Part shown: positions 32,413 to 41,126 of the stretch, one piece after another | Layout: each line of letters opens with the position of its first letter | Position numbering within the stretch: the first letter of the stretch is position 1 | Origin: Nitrosopumilaceae archaeon | GTDB lineage: Archaea > Thermoproteota > Nitrososphaeria > Nitrososphaerales > Nitrosopumilaceae | Direction of reading: 5' to 3' | Assembly: GCA_900620265.3 (NCBI GenBank) | Contig: UYNY03000054.1 | Span: 1 to 62,624, forward strand | DNA: 62,624 nucleotides | The notes under the pieces: model-generated | What the model was told of the DNA's origin: nothing | What the model saw: the letters and a program-made list of their open reading frames with translations, nothing else | The model's database searches: none | Translations under genes and position numbers: made by a program

Positions 32413-33584
32413 GACCGCGCCGCGTACCCCGCCGGGTCGCCCAGCTGCCGCGTCGTGGGCGGGTCCTCGAGCATCCTCCTGAAAGCCCCGCTCCCGAGCT
32501 CGTCATAGACGCGCCCGGCAAACCCCGCGCCGATCCCCTTCCTCACCCCGTACGAGCTCTGGTCGCCCCCCGCAAAGGCGGCCCCGTACGCCATATAGTC
32601 GGGGTCGTCCCCGAGCACCCTCCCGACTGCCAGGCCCGCCATCCCCTCCATCACGGTGAACGCCGCGTGGTGCGCCTGGATGTGCGGCAGCCACTCCATG
32701 TAGGCCGCCTGCAGCCCCGGCATCTCCGATGATATGGCCCCGTCGACCTCGACGTGCGTGTGGGTCATCACGTCGGGCCCTATCTGGCCGGTCAGAAAGT
32801 GGTCCGGGTTGAGGAAGAAGAAGAGGTTGGCCCTCCTTGCAAGCGGGAACTCGTCCGGCACCTCCTGGAGCCGGCAGTGGGATGATAGCCGCCGGACGGC
32901 GCCGTCATCAAGCCCCAGCACCGAGGCCGCGATCTCCTCGTTTATCCTGTTCACCTCGGACGCCGCGGCCGCGTTGGCCTCCTGCAGCGGCCCCTGCGCA
33001 GAGTGGACCGTCTCCTCGAGGACGGCCATCTTTACGGCCCCCGCGTACCCCGCCTCGACCTCGGCGCGCCCCGCGCCGCCCCTCTTGTGCAGTATGATGG
33101 CCGGATACCTTGATAGCACGAACCCGTTGAGGTAGATGGCCCCGTCCATATAGTCGCCGTAGGTGGTGCTCAGCTTTGAGAGGTACTGGATGGCGTACGT
33201 CGAGTAGACCATGTACCTTGCCGGGTCCCGCACCGCGAGCGCCGCGACGGCGTCCTGGTCGCAGGCCGAGACGGCGGCAAAGAGCTCCGTGACAAACCCC
33301 GCCGAGCCCGGCGCCGCGAACACCTTGCGCCCCTTTAGCTCCTTGAATCCGGCAAGGTCGGGGAACTCGAGCCTGCTCTCCGGCACGTCGAGCCCGAGGA
33401 ACCCGGCCGCCTCGCCCCTGTACCTGGCCGCGGCCTCGGCGGCCGCCTCCTCGAGCGGCCTGAACGGGGGCCCCTCCAGCGCCTCTGCGGCCCTCTCGCC
33501 GAGGTCCGCTATCTCCTTCTCCTCGGCCAGCTCGACTGCCAGCTGCCCGAAGAGCGCCTCTGCAAACTCGTCCTGCTCGGCCAA
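32409..33584 (-). CDS. Conserved hypothetical, possible zincin-like protein
   Basis: 391 residues, mainly helical and acidic at the N-terminus. VKMAVLEETVHSAQGPLQEA and MTHTHVEVDGAISSEMPGLQ contain His/Glu groupings that could bind metal, but no standard HExxH is present. GDYMDGAIYLNGFVLSRYPA and YMEWLPHIQAHHAAFTVMEG are other distinctive segments. No family can be named. It is the first gene of a two-gene operon with the SirB1-like protein. Confidence 0.5.
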   Translation of the reverse strand: MAEQDEFAEALFGQLAVELAEEKEIADLGERAAEALEGPPFRPLEEAAAEAAARYRGEAAGFLGLDVPESRLEFPDLAGFKELKGRKVFAAPGSAGFVTELFAAVSACDQDAVAALAVRDPARYMVYSTYAIQYLSKLSTTYGDYMDGAIYLNGFVLSRYPAIILHKRGGAGRAEVEAGYAGAVKMAVLEETVHSAQGPLQEANAAAASEVNRINEEIAASVLGLDDGAVRRLSSHCRLQEVPDEFPLARRANLFFFLNPDHFLTGQIGPDVMTHTHVEVDGAISSEMPGLQAAYMEWLPHIQAHHAAFTVMEGMAGLAVGRVLGDDPDYMAYGAAFAGGDQSSYGVRKGIGAGFAGRVYDELGSGAFRRMLEDPPTTRQLGDPAGYAARS

Positions 33585-33627
33585 CCCGGCCCGCGCCGTG
33601 CCCCGTCTACATTTAACGCTATGTTAG

Positions 33628-33738
33628 TGCCGGGGGCGGGTTTCGAACCCGCGACCTCCAGATTATGAGTATTGCCCTGTTGGAGAGCCCCGAAGACTGC
33701 CAATGGCTGGCACTCTAACCAGGCTGAGCTACCCCGGC
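33628..33738 (-). tRNA. tRNA-Met (elongator, CAT) with non-canonical intron
   Basis: 111 nt. Acceptor GCCGGGG/CCCCGGC plus discriminator A, D-arm GCTC/GAGT, T-arm GCGGG/CCCGC around TTCGAAA. The anticodon loop CTCATAA and stem half TCTGG are intact, but the 5' stem CCAG is separated from its last base A by 36 nt. This places an intron between positions 30 and 31, inside the anticodon stem rather than at 37/38. Crenarchaeal and thaumarchaeal tRNAs are known to carry such introns. Confidence 0.85.
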
Positions 33739-33776
33739 ACCGGAGGGGGGCCCGGAGCGCGGGAAATTAAACCATT

Positions 33777-34132
33777 CTAGCCGGGCCCCACCGTGATCAC
33801 GGGATCCGTGTCAAGAAAGCCGAACCCGGCCACGTACGAGCCCCCCTCGAGCACCGCGGAGCCCCCGTACGAGTCCCCGCCGACGACCGCCCCCTGCCCC
33901 CCGAGGACCTGCCGCGGGATCTCGAGCGCGGCCCGGCCCCAGTCTATCGAGTCGATCCGGAGCACCAGGGCCCCCGCTGCGTCGATCCGGGCCTCCCTGA
34001 CGGCCCCGCCCTCCAGCTCGTACGTGATCCGGGACGGGCCTCCGCGGGGCCGTGGTAGGCGCCCGCGCCGTTCACTCCCGCGGCGAGCGCCGCCGGCATG
34101 ATCCACGGGACGTGCCCCCGGGCATGCCGCAT
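33777..34132 (-). pseudogene. Small putative exported protein, apparently frameshifted
   Basis: A minus-strand TATA-like box (CCTTTTATCC, about 34152-34162) precedes an ATG at 34132 (MRHARGHVPWIMPAALAAGV then NGAGAYHG). The plausible continuation SRITYELEGGAVREARIDAA, GALVLRIDSIDWG and YVAGFGFLDTDPVITVGPG is in another frame. One indel near 34035-34050 would join them. It could be a sequencing error or a dying gene. Confidence 0.4.
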
Positions 34133-34175
34133 GGCATGTCCGCGCCCCTTGACGGATAAAAGGACGCCCCGCGCC

Positions 34176-35852
34176 CTAGCCCGCCGATCCCTTCAGCTCC
34201 TTCCAGGGCGTCCTCTCGCCGCGCACCCAGAGGAACTTCCGCTGGAGCGCCGCCGTGTACATCTTTTCCCAGTCGGCGCCCACCTCCTCCATCCACCCCT
34301 TTACCACCCTCGGGTCGATATAGTTGCGCAGGGACGTGCCCAGGTTGTAGTCGCGCGTCCTCTCCACCAGGTCAAGCTGCAGCCTCATCCTCTCGATCCG
34401 CTCGGCGTGCCTCTCCTCCTGCCGCCTCACCTGCTCGTTGATCCTCTTGATCCTCTCCCTCCTTGCCTTCTTCTGCTTTGGCGTCTTTGGCTTTGACTCC
34501 TTTGCCCTCTTGAGCGACTCGCGCGCCTTTGCCGCCGGCTTTTTCCCCTCGGCCTCCCTCAGCTTTGCCCGCCTCTTCTTGAGCGACTCGTCAAAGTTCT
34601 TGGGGATCGTCCTCTTGTGGTTGCACATCCGGGCCGCCTCGAGGTTCGCCATCTTTGCGTGGTAGAGCTTGGCGGCGGCCCCCTCCCCGGATATGCCGTC
34701 GTGCTCCGAGAGGTACCCCCTCACCTTCTCGGTCGCAAGGTACGTCCTGAACACCTTTGCGGAGAGCCCCTTTACGATCCCCGAATAGTACGCGTTGACG
34801 TGCCGCGAGGTGATCCCGTCAAATATCTCGTCCTTGGGGCCCTTGTCCCTGACAAGCCTCTGCAGGTTGGCGTGGAACTGCACGTCGTCCCCCTCGGCCG
34901 GTATCACCTCCTGCCACCTGACGCTGTCCTTGCCAAGAAAGTCAAACTCTATCCTGCCGCCGGACAGCCCCACGTGCTCCTTTCTGAGCGTCGTGGCGCC
35001 GACGGTGTCCGCCTCGTCGGGGTCCTTTTCGTCGCCCACCCTCATCGCCGTCCTGTATATGAGATAGCAGGCGGTCGCGATCCTGCCCTTCTCGTCCGTC
35101 CTGGCCATGTCCCTCTTGATGCTCTCCCTTATCTCGCCTATCCTCTCCTCGAGGACCAGCGCCTTGTCGTACTTTGCCTTGTCCCTCTCCTGCTTTACGC
35201 CGGCCGTGTCCGCCAGCCAGATGTACTTTGTCTTGCCGGTCAGCTCGTCCTCCCAGCTTGCAAGCCAGGTCGCCTCCCTGTTGTGGACCACCGCCTTCCA
35301 GCCGCCCGGCGGCACCTCGGCCCTCTTGCCCAGGTTCAGCGTCACGTCGGCGGCAGTCACCCTCCTCTTCCACCTGCCCCGCAGCGGGTGCTCGCCCCTC
35401 CCGATGAATATGCCGGCCGGCTCGACCATGTAGTTGCCCACCTCGACCTCCTTGCCGTCCATCACGGCCGTCCCGTACTCGGCCTTTAGCTGCTCGCGCA
35501 CCCTCTTGCGCTCGGCGGCAAGCTCCTTCCTCTCCTCCTTTGTGAGCATCTCGCGCCTGCTCTTCTCAAGGTCCACCAGCCTGTAGGCCTCCCCCATCCC
35601 GATGTCGGCGTACTTTAGCCCCTTGAACCCGGGGCCCATCTCCCCTGCAAAGTCGGCCACAAAGTTCCTCTGGAAGGTCCTGTCCTGGACGTACGGGGTG
35701 TCCTTTTTCTTTGCCCACTGGTATATCATCTCCTCGGCAAGCGGCCCGAGCCTCATCCTCTTGCCGCGGATCGTCACGTGGAACCCGCGCGGCTCGTACT
35801 CTGGCGGGAACAGGACGCCCTTGTGCTGCAGCGTCCTCCACCTCTCAGCCAT
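34176..35852 (-). CDS. top1B: DNA topoisomerase IB (eukaryote-type)
   Basis: 558 residues. Among archaea this enzyme is characteristic of Thaumarchaeota. The N-terminal core-binding region contains HKGVLFPPEYEPRGF; the catalytic core has ATACYLIYRTAMRVGDEKD, GATTLRKEHV and FDFLGKDSVRW; a Lys/Arg/Glu-rich linker follows; the C-terminal domain carries the nucleophile in SLRNYIDPRVVKGW. It relaxes both positive and negative supercoils. The linker resembles the human enzyme's in charge and length. Confidence 0.95.
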   Translation of the reverse strand: MAERWRTLQHKGVLFPPEYEPRGFHVTIRGKRMRLGPLAEEMIYQWAKKKDTPYVQDRTFQRNFVADFAGEMGPGFKGLKYADIGMGEAYRLVDLEKSRREMLTKEERKELAAERKRVREQLKAEYGTAVMDGKEVEVGNYMVEPAGIFIGRGEHPLRGRWKRRVTAADVTLNLGKRAEVPPGGWKAVVHNREATWLASWEDELTGKTKYIWLADTAGVKQERDKAKYDKALVLEERIGEIRESIKRDMARTDEKGRIATACYLIYRTAMRVGDEKDPDEADTVGATTLRKEHVGLSGGRIEFDFLGKDSVRWQEVIPAEGDDVQFHANLQRLVRDKGPKDEIFDGITSRHVNAYYSGIVKGLSAKVFRTYLATEKVRGYLSEHDGISGEGAAAKLYHAKMANLEAARMCNHKRTIPKNFDESLKKRRAKLREAEGKKPAAKARESLKRAKESKPKTPKQKKARRERIKRINEQVRRQEERHAERIERMRLQLDLVERTRDYNLGTSLRNYIDPRVVKGWMEEVGADWEKMYTAALQRKFLWVRGERTPWKELKGSAG

Positions 35853-35872
35853 GCGTCACCCCCCGCGCCATC

Positions 35873-36643
35873 TCAGGCGGCCTGCTCTACGACCCACTCG
35901 TACCCGTCCTTCTCCAGCCTGTCGGCCAGCGACGCGTCGCCCGTCTTTAGCACCCTGCCGTTTGCAAAGACGTGCACGTGGTCCAGCTTGTCAAGGAAGC
36001 GCAGTATCCTGGCATAGTGGGTGATGACGATCGTCGTGGCGTCCCTCCCCGAGACGCGGCTTATCGCCTTGGCGACTGCCTGGACGGCGTCGATGTCAAG
36101 CCCCGAGTCCGGCTCGTCAAGTATGGCGATCTTGGGCTTTAGGACGGCCATCTGCAGCACCTCTGCGCGCTTTTTCTCACCGCCGGAGAACCCCTCGTTA
36201 AGATACCTTGAGAGGAACTCCTCGCTCAGGCCCACCTTTTCGAGGTTGTCCTTGAGATACTTTTGGAACTCGCGCACAGTGATAAAGACCTCGCGGTCGT
36301 CGCCCTCGAGCGCCTTGCTCAGCGAGTTGTAGGCCGTCCTCAAAAAGTGCGAGAACCCGACCCCAGAGACCTCCGTCGGGTACTGGAACCCGAGGAAGAG
36401 CCCCCTCTTTGCCCGCTCGTCGGCGGTCATCTCCAGTATGCTCTCCCCGTCAAGCAGTATGTCCCCGCTGGTCACCTCGTACTTTGGGTGTGCCAGCAGC
36501 GTGTAGGCCAGGGTGCTCTTGCCGGACCCGTTGGGCCCCATTATCGCGTGGACCTCGCCGGGCCCCGTCTTTAGGTTGACCCCCTTTAGTATCTCCTTGC
36601 CGTCCCTGCTCGCGTGAAGGTCCCTTATCTCCAGAACGCCCAT
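35873..36643 (-). CDS. sufC: Fe-S cluster assembly ATPase SufC
   Basis: About 256 residues from ATG 36643, 25-30 nt after a minus-strand TATA-like box (CATTATATACGG). ABC ATPase: Walker A GPNGSGKSTLAY, signature FSGGEKKRAEVLQM, Walker B IAILDEPDSGLD and His switch VITHYARIL. It powers the SufBCD scaffold for iron-sulfur cluster assembly. sufB and sufD are not adjacent in the window. Confidence 0.93.
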   Translation of the reverse strand: MGVLEIRDLHASRDGKEILKGVNLKTGPGEVHAIMGPNGSGKSTLAYTLLAHPKYEVTSGDILLDGESILEMTADERAKRGLFLGFQYPTEVSGVGFSHFLRTAYNSLSKALEGDDREVFITVREFQKYLKDNLEKVGLSEEFLSRYLNEGFSGGEKKRAEVLQMAVLKPKIAILDEPDSGLDIDAVQAVAKAISRVSGRDATTIVITHYARILRFLDKLDHVHVFANGRVLKTGDASLADRLEKDGYEWVVEQAA

Positions 36644-36695
36644 GGGCGGCGGCCCCATCGGGGCCGTATATAATGGAGGCGGAATTTAGCTGATC

Positions 36696-37649
36696 CTAAC
36701 GGCCTGCCAGCGAGGGCCTCAGCGTTATCCGGAGCCTGTGGCACGTCAGTATCTCCTTGCACCTGTTCCGTATGGTGACCTCCGTGACGCCGGCCTCGGC
36801 AGACGCGTCCCGCTGCAGGATGCCCTGCCCGAGCAGGACGGATGCCACGTAGAGGTAGGCGGCAGCTATCCCGTTTGGCACCTTGCCGTCCGTGATGCTG
36901 CTGTCCCTCGTCTTCTCTGCTATCTCGAGCGCCAGCCGCTCCACCCTCGGGTCCGTCTCCGTCTTGTTTGCTATCATGGATATGATGCGGTCCATCGGGA
37001 TCGCCGGCGCCGGCTCCCTGCCCTCCCTCGAGGGTATCAGCAGGTCGCGGTAGTACCTGGCGGCAAGCTTCTTCCTCTGCGCCGCCTCCTTTGGCTCGCA
37101 CATCGACCTGCATATCTCGTCAAGGCTCCTCACCACCCCGCACTCCTTGCACGCCATGTGGACGGTCGCGGTCACCATCGAGACGACCATCCTCCCCTTT
37201 ACCTTCTCGGGGTCGAGCTTCCTGTAGATCACCGACGCCGTCTCGAGGACGGTCCTTGGCAGCCCGAGCGCCTGGCACGACTCGTTCATCTTTTCGAGCA
37301 CCGAGACGAGCCTCCTGTCCTCGGGGCTCTGCACCCTGATGCGCTTTTGCCACTTTCGCAGGCTGTGCATCTGGCCCGTCATGCCGCCGTTTATCGACCT
37401 GCCGCTAAAGTCCTTGTTGCTCTGCGATATGCCCGTCGCGATCCCGAGGTCGTGCTGCGCGTACGTCGTGCTGCCCGTCGCCCTCGCGAGCCTCATCTTG
37501 TCCTCAAGGGTTGACCCGGCGTTCTCCGGCCCCATGTCCGCCACGTGGTCGTCCACCACGACGCCGCACCCGGAGCAGACGATCTCGCCCATCTGCATGT
37601 CGTCGACGAGCGGCGACCTGCACTCGGGGCAGCTCTCGACGGCCCTCAT
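36696..37649 (-). CDS. tfb: Transcription initiation factor TFB
   Basis: 317 residues from ATG 37649, which overlaps the gar1 stop. An N-terminal zinc ribbon (CPECRSPLVDD, CSGCGVVVDD), a B-finger region (RKWQKRIRVQSPEDRRL) and two cyclin-fold repeats ending in the helix-turn-helix VTEVTIRNRCKEIL, which contacts BRE. It recruits RNA polymerase to TBP-bound promoters. Long frames upstream of this ATG belong to gar1 in another frame. Confidence 0.95.
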   Translation of the reverse strand: MRAVESCPECRSPLVDDMQMGEIVCSGCGVVVDDHVADMGPENAGSTLEDKMRLARATGSTTYAQHDLGIATGISQSNKDFSGRSINGGMTGQMHSLRKWQKRIRVQSPEDRRLVSVLEKMNESCQALGLPRTVLETASVIYRKLDPEKVKGRMVVSMVTATVHMACKECGVVRSLDEICRSMCEPKEAAQRKKLAARYYRDLLIPSREGREPAPAIPMDRIISMIANKTETDPRVERLALEIAEKTRDSSITDGKVPNGIAAAYLYVASVLLGQGILQRDASAEAGVTEVTIRNRCKEILTCHRLRITLRPSLAGR

Positions 37650-37879
37650 CCCCGGCCCCCGGGCGCAAAGACCCTCCTTCCGACGTGCCTTGAGATGCTG
37701 TTTGTAAGCGGCGCGGCCGACGCGAACGGGGCCGCCGTGGGCCCGATGATCTCGGCTATCCTGGCGACCCTGGTGCCGCCCTCGTCGCAGAGGACCTGGC
37801 CCTCCCGGGCTCCAGCCGAGAGCCTTACTATCACCCTGCCGCTCCCGGCTATGTGCATGACTTCCCCGATCTCCTGCAA
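37646..37879 (-). CDS. gar1: H/ACA RNP subunit Gar1
   Basis: 77 residues: IGEVMHIAGSGRVIVRLSAG, GQVLCDEGGTRVARIAEIIG and a C-terminal GRRVFAPGGRG. It is a six-stranded barrel that assists Cbf5 in H/ACA-guided pseudouridylation. The gar1-tfb pair with an ATGA overlap is a conserved archaeal arrangement. Confidence 0.88.
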   Translation of the reverse strand: MQEIGEVMHIAGSGRVIVRLSAGAREGQVLCDEGGTRVARIAEIIGPTAAPFASAAPLTNSISRHVGRRVFAPGGRG

Positions 37880-37946
37880 GCAAAGCGGGGTATGCGGAAC
37901 CCATTAAGGTGCGGATCTGTCAAATTTACTTTAGCTTGGAGCTAGG

Positions 37947-38246
37947 TCACTTGCGCTTTTTGGCCCGGGCCGCCACCAGCTCGGCAGATATCCGTGCCAG
38001 GATCCCCGACTTTGGGCCGTCCCTCGGGATCGAGACGTTCCCCGACCGGACGAACGGCCTCCTCGGGTGCCTCGGCTTCTCGTCCGACGCGGACACCTCG
38101 AGCCCGGCCCTCCGCGCCGCCTCGCCGAGCTCCTTGAGCGACGGGTCGTGGACGCACTTTTCAAGCGGCAGCCTGCGCCCCTTTGACCTCTTCAGGTTCT
38201 TGTTGAAATAGTCCAGCCAGACCACGACGTGGTCATAGTCCTTCAC
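37947..38246 (-). CDS. srp19: Signal recognition particle protein SRP19
   Basis: 99 residues from a GTG overlapping the S8e stop (GTGA). DYDHVVVWLDYFNKNLKRSK, GRRLPLEKCVHDPSLKELGE and a basic C-terminus (ARAKKRK) match SRP19, which binds SRP RNA helices 6 and 8 and primes SRP54 binding. srp54 lies 7 kb away on the other strand. Confidence 0.93.
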   Translation of the reverse strand: MKDYDHVVVWLDYFNKNLKRSKGRRLPLEKCVHDPSLKELGEAARRAGLEVSASDEKPRHPRRPFVRSGNVSIPRDGPKSGILARISAELVAARAKKRK

Positions 38247-38623
38247 TTCACCGGCACCGCGCTTACCGTGCCGGACTGCCCCGGCTTTGAGACGACCCTG
38301 CACCTGCCGTCCTCCGTCTCGAGCACGGCGCCCCTCGTGATGATCCCGCGCCTCTGGTAGTCGTTGTTGGCGGAGTTGCCCTCGACCTTTAGTATCCGCG
38401 TCTTTACGACCTTGCCGCCGCCGAGCGCCAGGCTCGCAAAGTCGACGGACTTTAGCGCCGTCTTCCTGTTGTGGCCGCGCACGCGCCGCGTCACGGTGAC
38501 CTGGGCGCCCGAGACGGCCTCGTTGGGGTACCTGTCCGTCTCGTACTTTCTCCTGGTGCGGAGCGGGTGCCGGCGCCCGCCGGTCGTCTTGCTCGTGGCC
38601 AGGTTCTCGACTGACTTTCTCAC
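38243..38623 (-). CDS. rps8e: 30S ribosomal protein S8e
   Basis: 126 residues from GTG 38623, about 30 nt after a minus-strand TATA-like box (CTTTAAATTAG). TSKTTGGRRHPLRTRRKYET, VRGHNRKTALKSVDFASLAL and NSANNDYQRRGIITRGAVLE are S8e features. A longer upstream frame encodes only the ScpB tail region and is not part of it. Confidence 0.95.
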   Translation of the reverse strand: MRKSVENLATSKTTGGRRHPLRTRRKYETDRYPNEAVSGAQVTVTRRVRGHNRKTALKSVDFASLALGGGKVVKTRILKVEGNSANNDYQRRGIITRGAVLETEDGRCRVVSKPGQSGTVSAVPVK

Positions 38624-38648
38624 GCGGGGCCGGCCCGCCCACTCTAAT

Positions 38649-39329
38649 TTAAAGCGCGCCCGGCGCGGCCGCCGGTTCCGGCGCCGGTTCCGGCGGGGGC
38701 TCGGCCGCCGGTCCCGCATCCGGCGCGGCCTCCCCGCTAGGAGCGCCGCCAGGGGCGCCGCCCGGCGCCCCCCCGGAGCCGCGGTTCGCCGTCCTCTTCA
38801 CCCTTGCGTGCAGCATCCTCTTGAGCGCGTCGTCGTCCTTGACCCCAAAGTACTTTTGGAACTTTTCGGTCGTCTTGTACATGGTGATGTTCGAGCCCAC
38901 CCTCTCCCTCGAGAGGAACCCCAGCTTGCGCAGCTCCGCCAGGTGCGCATAGACGCCGCTGCCGCGCGCGTCGAGCAGCTCCTTTGTCGAGACGGGCTGC
39001 TTCCACGCCACGTACGAGAGGGTCGTCTGGGCCGCGTTTGCAAGCAGCGGGCGCGTGGCGTGCCTCTTTGCCTTTGCGCTGTGCTCCGGCTTTACCTGGA
39101 AGACGTACCTGCCGTCGGGCAGCACGGCTATCTCTAGCGCGCAGAACGCCCTCCGGGCCCCCCTGACCAGCCCGTCGAGTATCTCAAGCGTCCTCTTTCT
39201 CGAGCCGGTCCCCGACGCCCTAACCAGCTCCTCGACCTTCATGGGCTGGCCCGACGAGTAGAGGGCCACCTCTATCCGGGCGGCCGCCTCGGCGGCGTCC
39301 ACGCCGGCCCCCCAGCCCGGGCCCGCCAC
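38649..39329 (-). CDS. scpB: Segregation and condensation protein B
   Basis: 226 residues. Two winged-helix domains: ARIEVALYSSGQPMKVEELV and TLSYVAWKQPVSTKELLDAR. With ScpA it bridges SMC heads for chromosome compaction. The last 45 residues are a Pro/Ala/Gly/Glu-rich tail (GGAPGGAPGGAPSGEAA, PPPEPAPEPAAAPG) not usual for the family and encoded by short GC-rich repeats. It starts directly after the scpA stop. Confidence 0.88.
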   Translation of the reverse strand: MAGPGWGAGVDAAEAAARIEVALYSSGQPMKVEELVRASGTGSRKRTLEILDGLVRGARRAFCALEIAVLPDGRYVFQVKPEHSAKAKRHATRPLLANAAQTTLSYVAWKQPVSTKELLDARGSGVYAHLAELRKLGFLSRERVGSNITMYKTTEKFQKYFGVKDDDALKRMLHARVKRTANRGSGGAPGGAPGGAPSGEAAPDAGPAAEPPPEPAPEPAAAPGAL

Positions 39330-39983
39330 TCAGGGCACCCCCCTGATCCGTATGCCGTCCCCCTCCTGCTCGAGCTCGACCCTGCCGTCCTTTGCCAGGA
39401 AGAGGGCGGCAAGAAAGCACCGCACAGAGTCAAGCTCGTCAAGGTTCCTGATCACGTCCCAGAGGAGGCACGAGCCCGTCCCCGCCTTTGCCAGTATCAG
39501 GGGCCCGAACCTGGCCGCGATGTCCTCGGTGGTGTTAAGAAAGCTGGCCGGGTCGCGGCTCTCCTCGGGGACCAGCCGGGGCCGCCTCCTCGACGTCTTT
39601 GGGTTGGCCATGGTGACCACCAGGTTCTGCAGCATCCCGAGTATGTCCTCAAGCGAGACGGGGCGCGTCGACTCGTGCCTGTACGGGATGTCCAGCATGG
39701 GTATGTCGATGTCCGACTTTCTGTGGGAGGGCCTCGACTCGAAGGCGGCCCTCTGCATCGCGTGTATCTGCTCCACCTTCATCCGGTATATGAGGGACGA
39801 GGACTCGACGGCCCTGCCGGCCACCTTGAAGTCGTCCCCCCTCGTCTCGAGTATGCCGATCAGGATGTCCAGTATCCGGACGAGGTCGATGTCCCACACG
39901 TCCCTCTTCTGGACCTCGCCCACGTTGAAGAGGAGGCTCACCGGCCTCCTCGATATCTCCGGCGTCCCCGCGTCAGTCTCCAC
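39330..39983 (-). CDS. scpA: Segregation and condensation protein A
   Basis: 217 residues. The kleisin N-terminal segment VGEVQKRDVWDIDLVRILDI, helices SSLIYRMKVEQIHAM, and a C-terminal winged helix (RCFLAALFLAKDGRVELEQE) that contacts an SMC head. It forms an operon with scpB in the order scpA-scpB. No smc gene is in the window. Confidence 0.88.
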   Translation of the reverse strand: METDAGTPEISRRPVSLLFNVGEVQKRDVWDIDLVRILDILIGILETRGDDFKVAGRAVESSSLIYRMKVEQIHAMQRAAFESRPSHRKSDIDIPMLDIPYRHESTRPVSLEDILGMLQNLVVTMANPKTSRRRPRLVPEESRDPASFLNTTEDIAARFGPLILAKAGTGSCLLWDVIRNLDELDSVRCFLAALFLAKDGRVELEQEGDGIRIRGVP

Positions 39984-40079
39984 GCGCTACGTCGGGCGCG
40001 GCGCATAATATCTTTGGATGCTCTACTTTTTTCCAACCGGCTGTCAACTCTTATATTATTACGGGGGGCCGGCGCCCGC

Positions 40080-41126
40080 GTGAAGTCGGCCCGGATGCCC
40101 GCCCCAAAGGCGCCCCTCGAGGTGGTCGAGTCCGGGACGCCGTCCCCCGAGGGCGAGCAGGTGCTCGTCCGGGTCGAGTCCTCCGGCGTCTGCCACAGCG
40201 ACCTGCACCTCTGGGAGGGCGGGTACGACATGGGCGGGGGCACGTTCATGAAGGCGACTGACAGGGGCGTCAGGTACCCTGTGACCCCCGGCCACGAGGT
40301 GGCAGGCGTGGTGGAGGCAGGCGGCGAGGCCGGCGGGTTCTCGCGCGGCGACCGGGTGCTGGTCTACCCGTGGGCCGGCTGCCTCGGCTGCCCGGGGTGC
40401 TCGTCGGGGAACGAGAACCTCTGCGACGCGCCCCGCTCGATGGGGATATTCCAGGACGGCGGGTACGCCGACCACATGCTGGTCCCGAGCCACAGGTACC
40501 TGGCCCGGCTGGACCGGGTCGATGCCGACTCTGCCACCTCGCTTGCCTGCTCGGGGCTGACTGCCTACAACGCGGTCAAAAAGGCCGCCGCCGCCTCCCC
40601 GTCCCACCTGGTGGTGGTGGGCGCAGGCGGCCTCGGGCTGATGGGCATCCAGCTTGCAAGGGAGCTTACCGACGCCAAGATAATCTGCGTTGACAACGAC
40701 CCGGCAAAGTTCGAGACCGCCTCAAAGATGGGCGCCGACCACGTGGTCGACTCGTCGTCGGGGGATCCGGCCGCCGCCATCACCTCGATCTGCGGGAGGG
40801 CCCCCGGGGCCGTCGTCGACTTTGTCAACGCGCCCCCCACCGTGGGGATGGCGCTAAAGGCGCTCGGCAAGAGGGGGACGCTCGTCCTCGTGGGGCTCTT
40901 TGGCGGGTCGTTCGAGCTCCCGCTCGTCACGGTGCCGCTCCGCTCCCTCACCATCCAGGGCGCCTATACTGGGAGCTATGCTGAGATGGCAGAGCTCGTC
41001 TCGCTGGCCGAAAAGGGCGCCATCAGGACCGTCGTCACAAAGAGGTACGGGCTCGAGGAGGCCGGCGCGGCGCTCGAGGACCTGGCGGCGCGGCGCATCG
41101 TGGGCCGGGCCGTCATCAATCCCTGA
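40080..41126 (+). CDS. Zinc-dependent medium-chain alcohol dehydrogenase
   Basis: 348 residues from GTG 40080; TTATATTATT at 40051-40060 is the TATA-like box. Catalytic zinc site: Cys in SGVCHSDLHLW and His in TPGHEVAGVV. Structural zinc Cys cluster: GCLGCPGCSSGNENLC. NAD(P)-binding GAGGLGLMGIQLA. In the thaumarchaeal 3-hydroxypropionate/4-hydroxybutyrate cycle such enzymes can reduce malonic or succinic semialdehyde; that role here is a guess. The stop overlaps the convergent YkgJ-family gene by 11 bases. Confidence 0.9.
   Translation: MKSARMPAPKAPLEVVESGTPSPEGEQVLVRVESSGVCHSDLHLWEGGYDMGGGTFMKATDRGVRYPVTPGHEVAGVVEAGGEAGGFSRGDRVLVYPWAGCLGCPGCSSGNENLCDAPRSMGIFQDGGYADHMLVPSHRYLARLDRVDADSATSLACSGLTAYNAVKKAAAASPSHLVVVGAGGLGLMGIQLARELTDAKIICVDNDPAKFETASKMGADHVVDSSSGDPAAAITSICGRAPGAVVDFVNAPPTVGMALKALGKRGTLVLVGLFGGSFELPLVTVPLRSLTIQGAYTGSYAEMAELVSLAEKGAIRTVVTKRYGLEEAGAALEDLAARRIVGRAVINP

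Noticed and set aside
37653-37904. N-terminal extension of TFB
   Set aside because: The region encodes Gar1 in another frame; TFB homology and zinc ribbon begin at ATG 37649.
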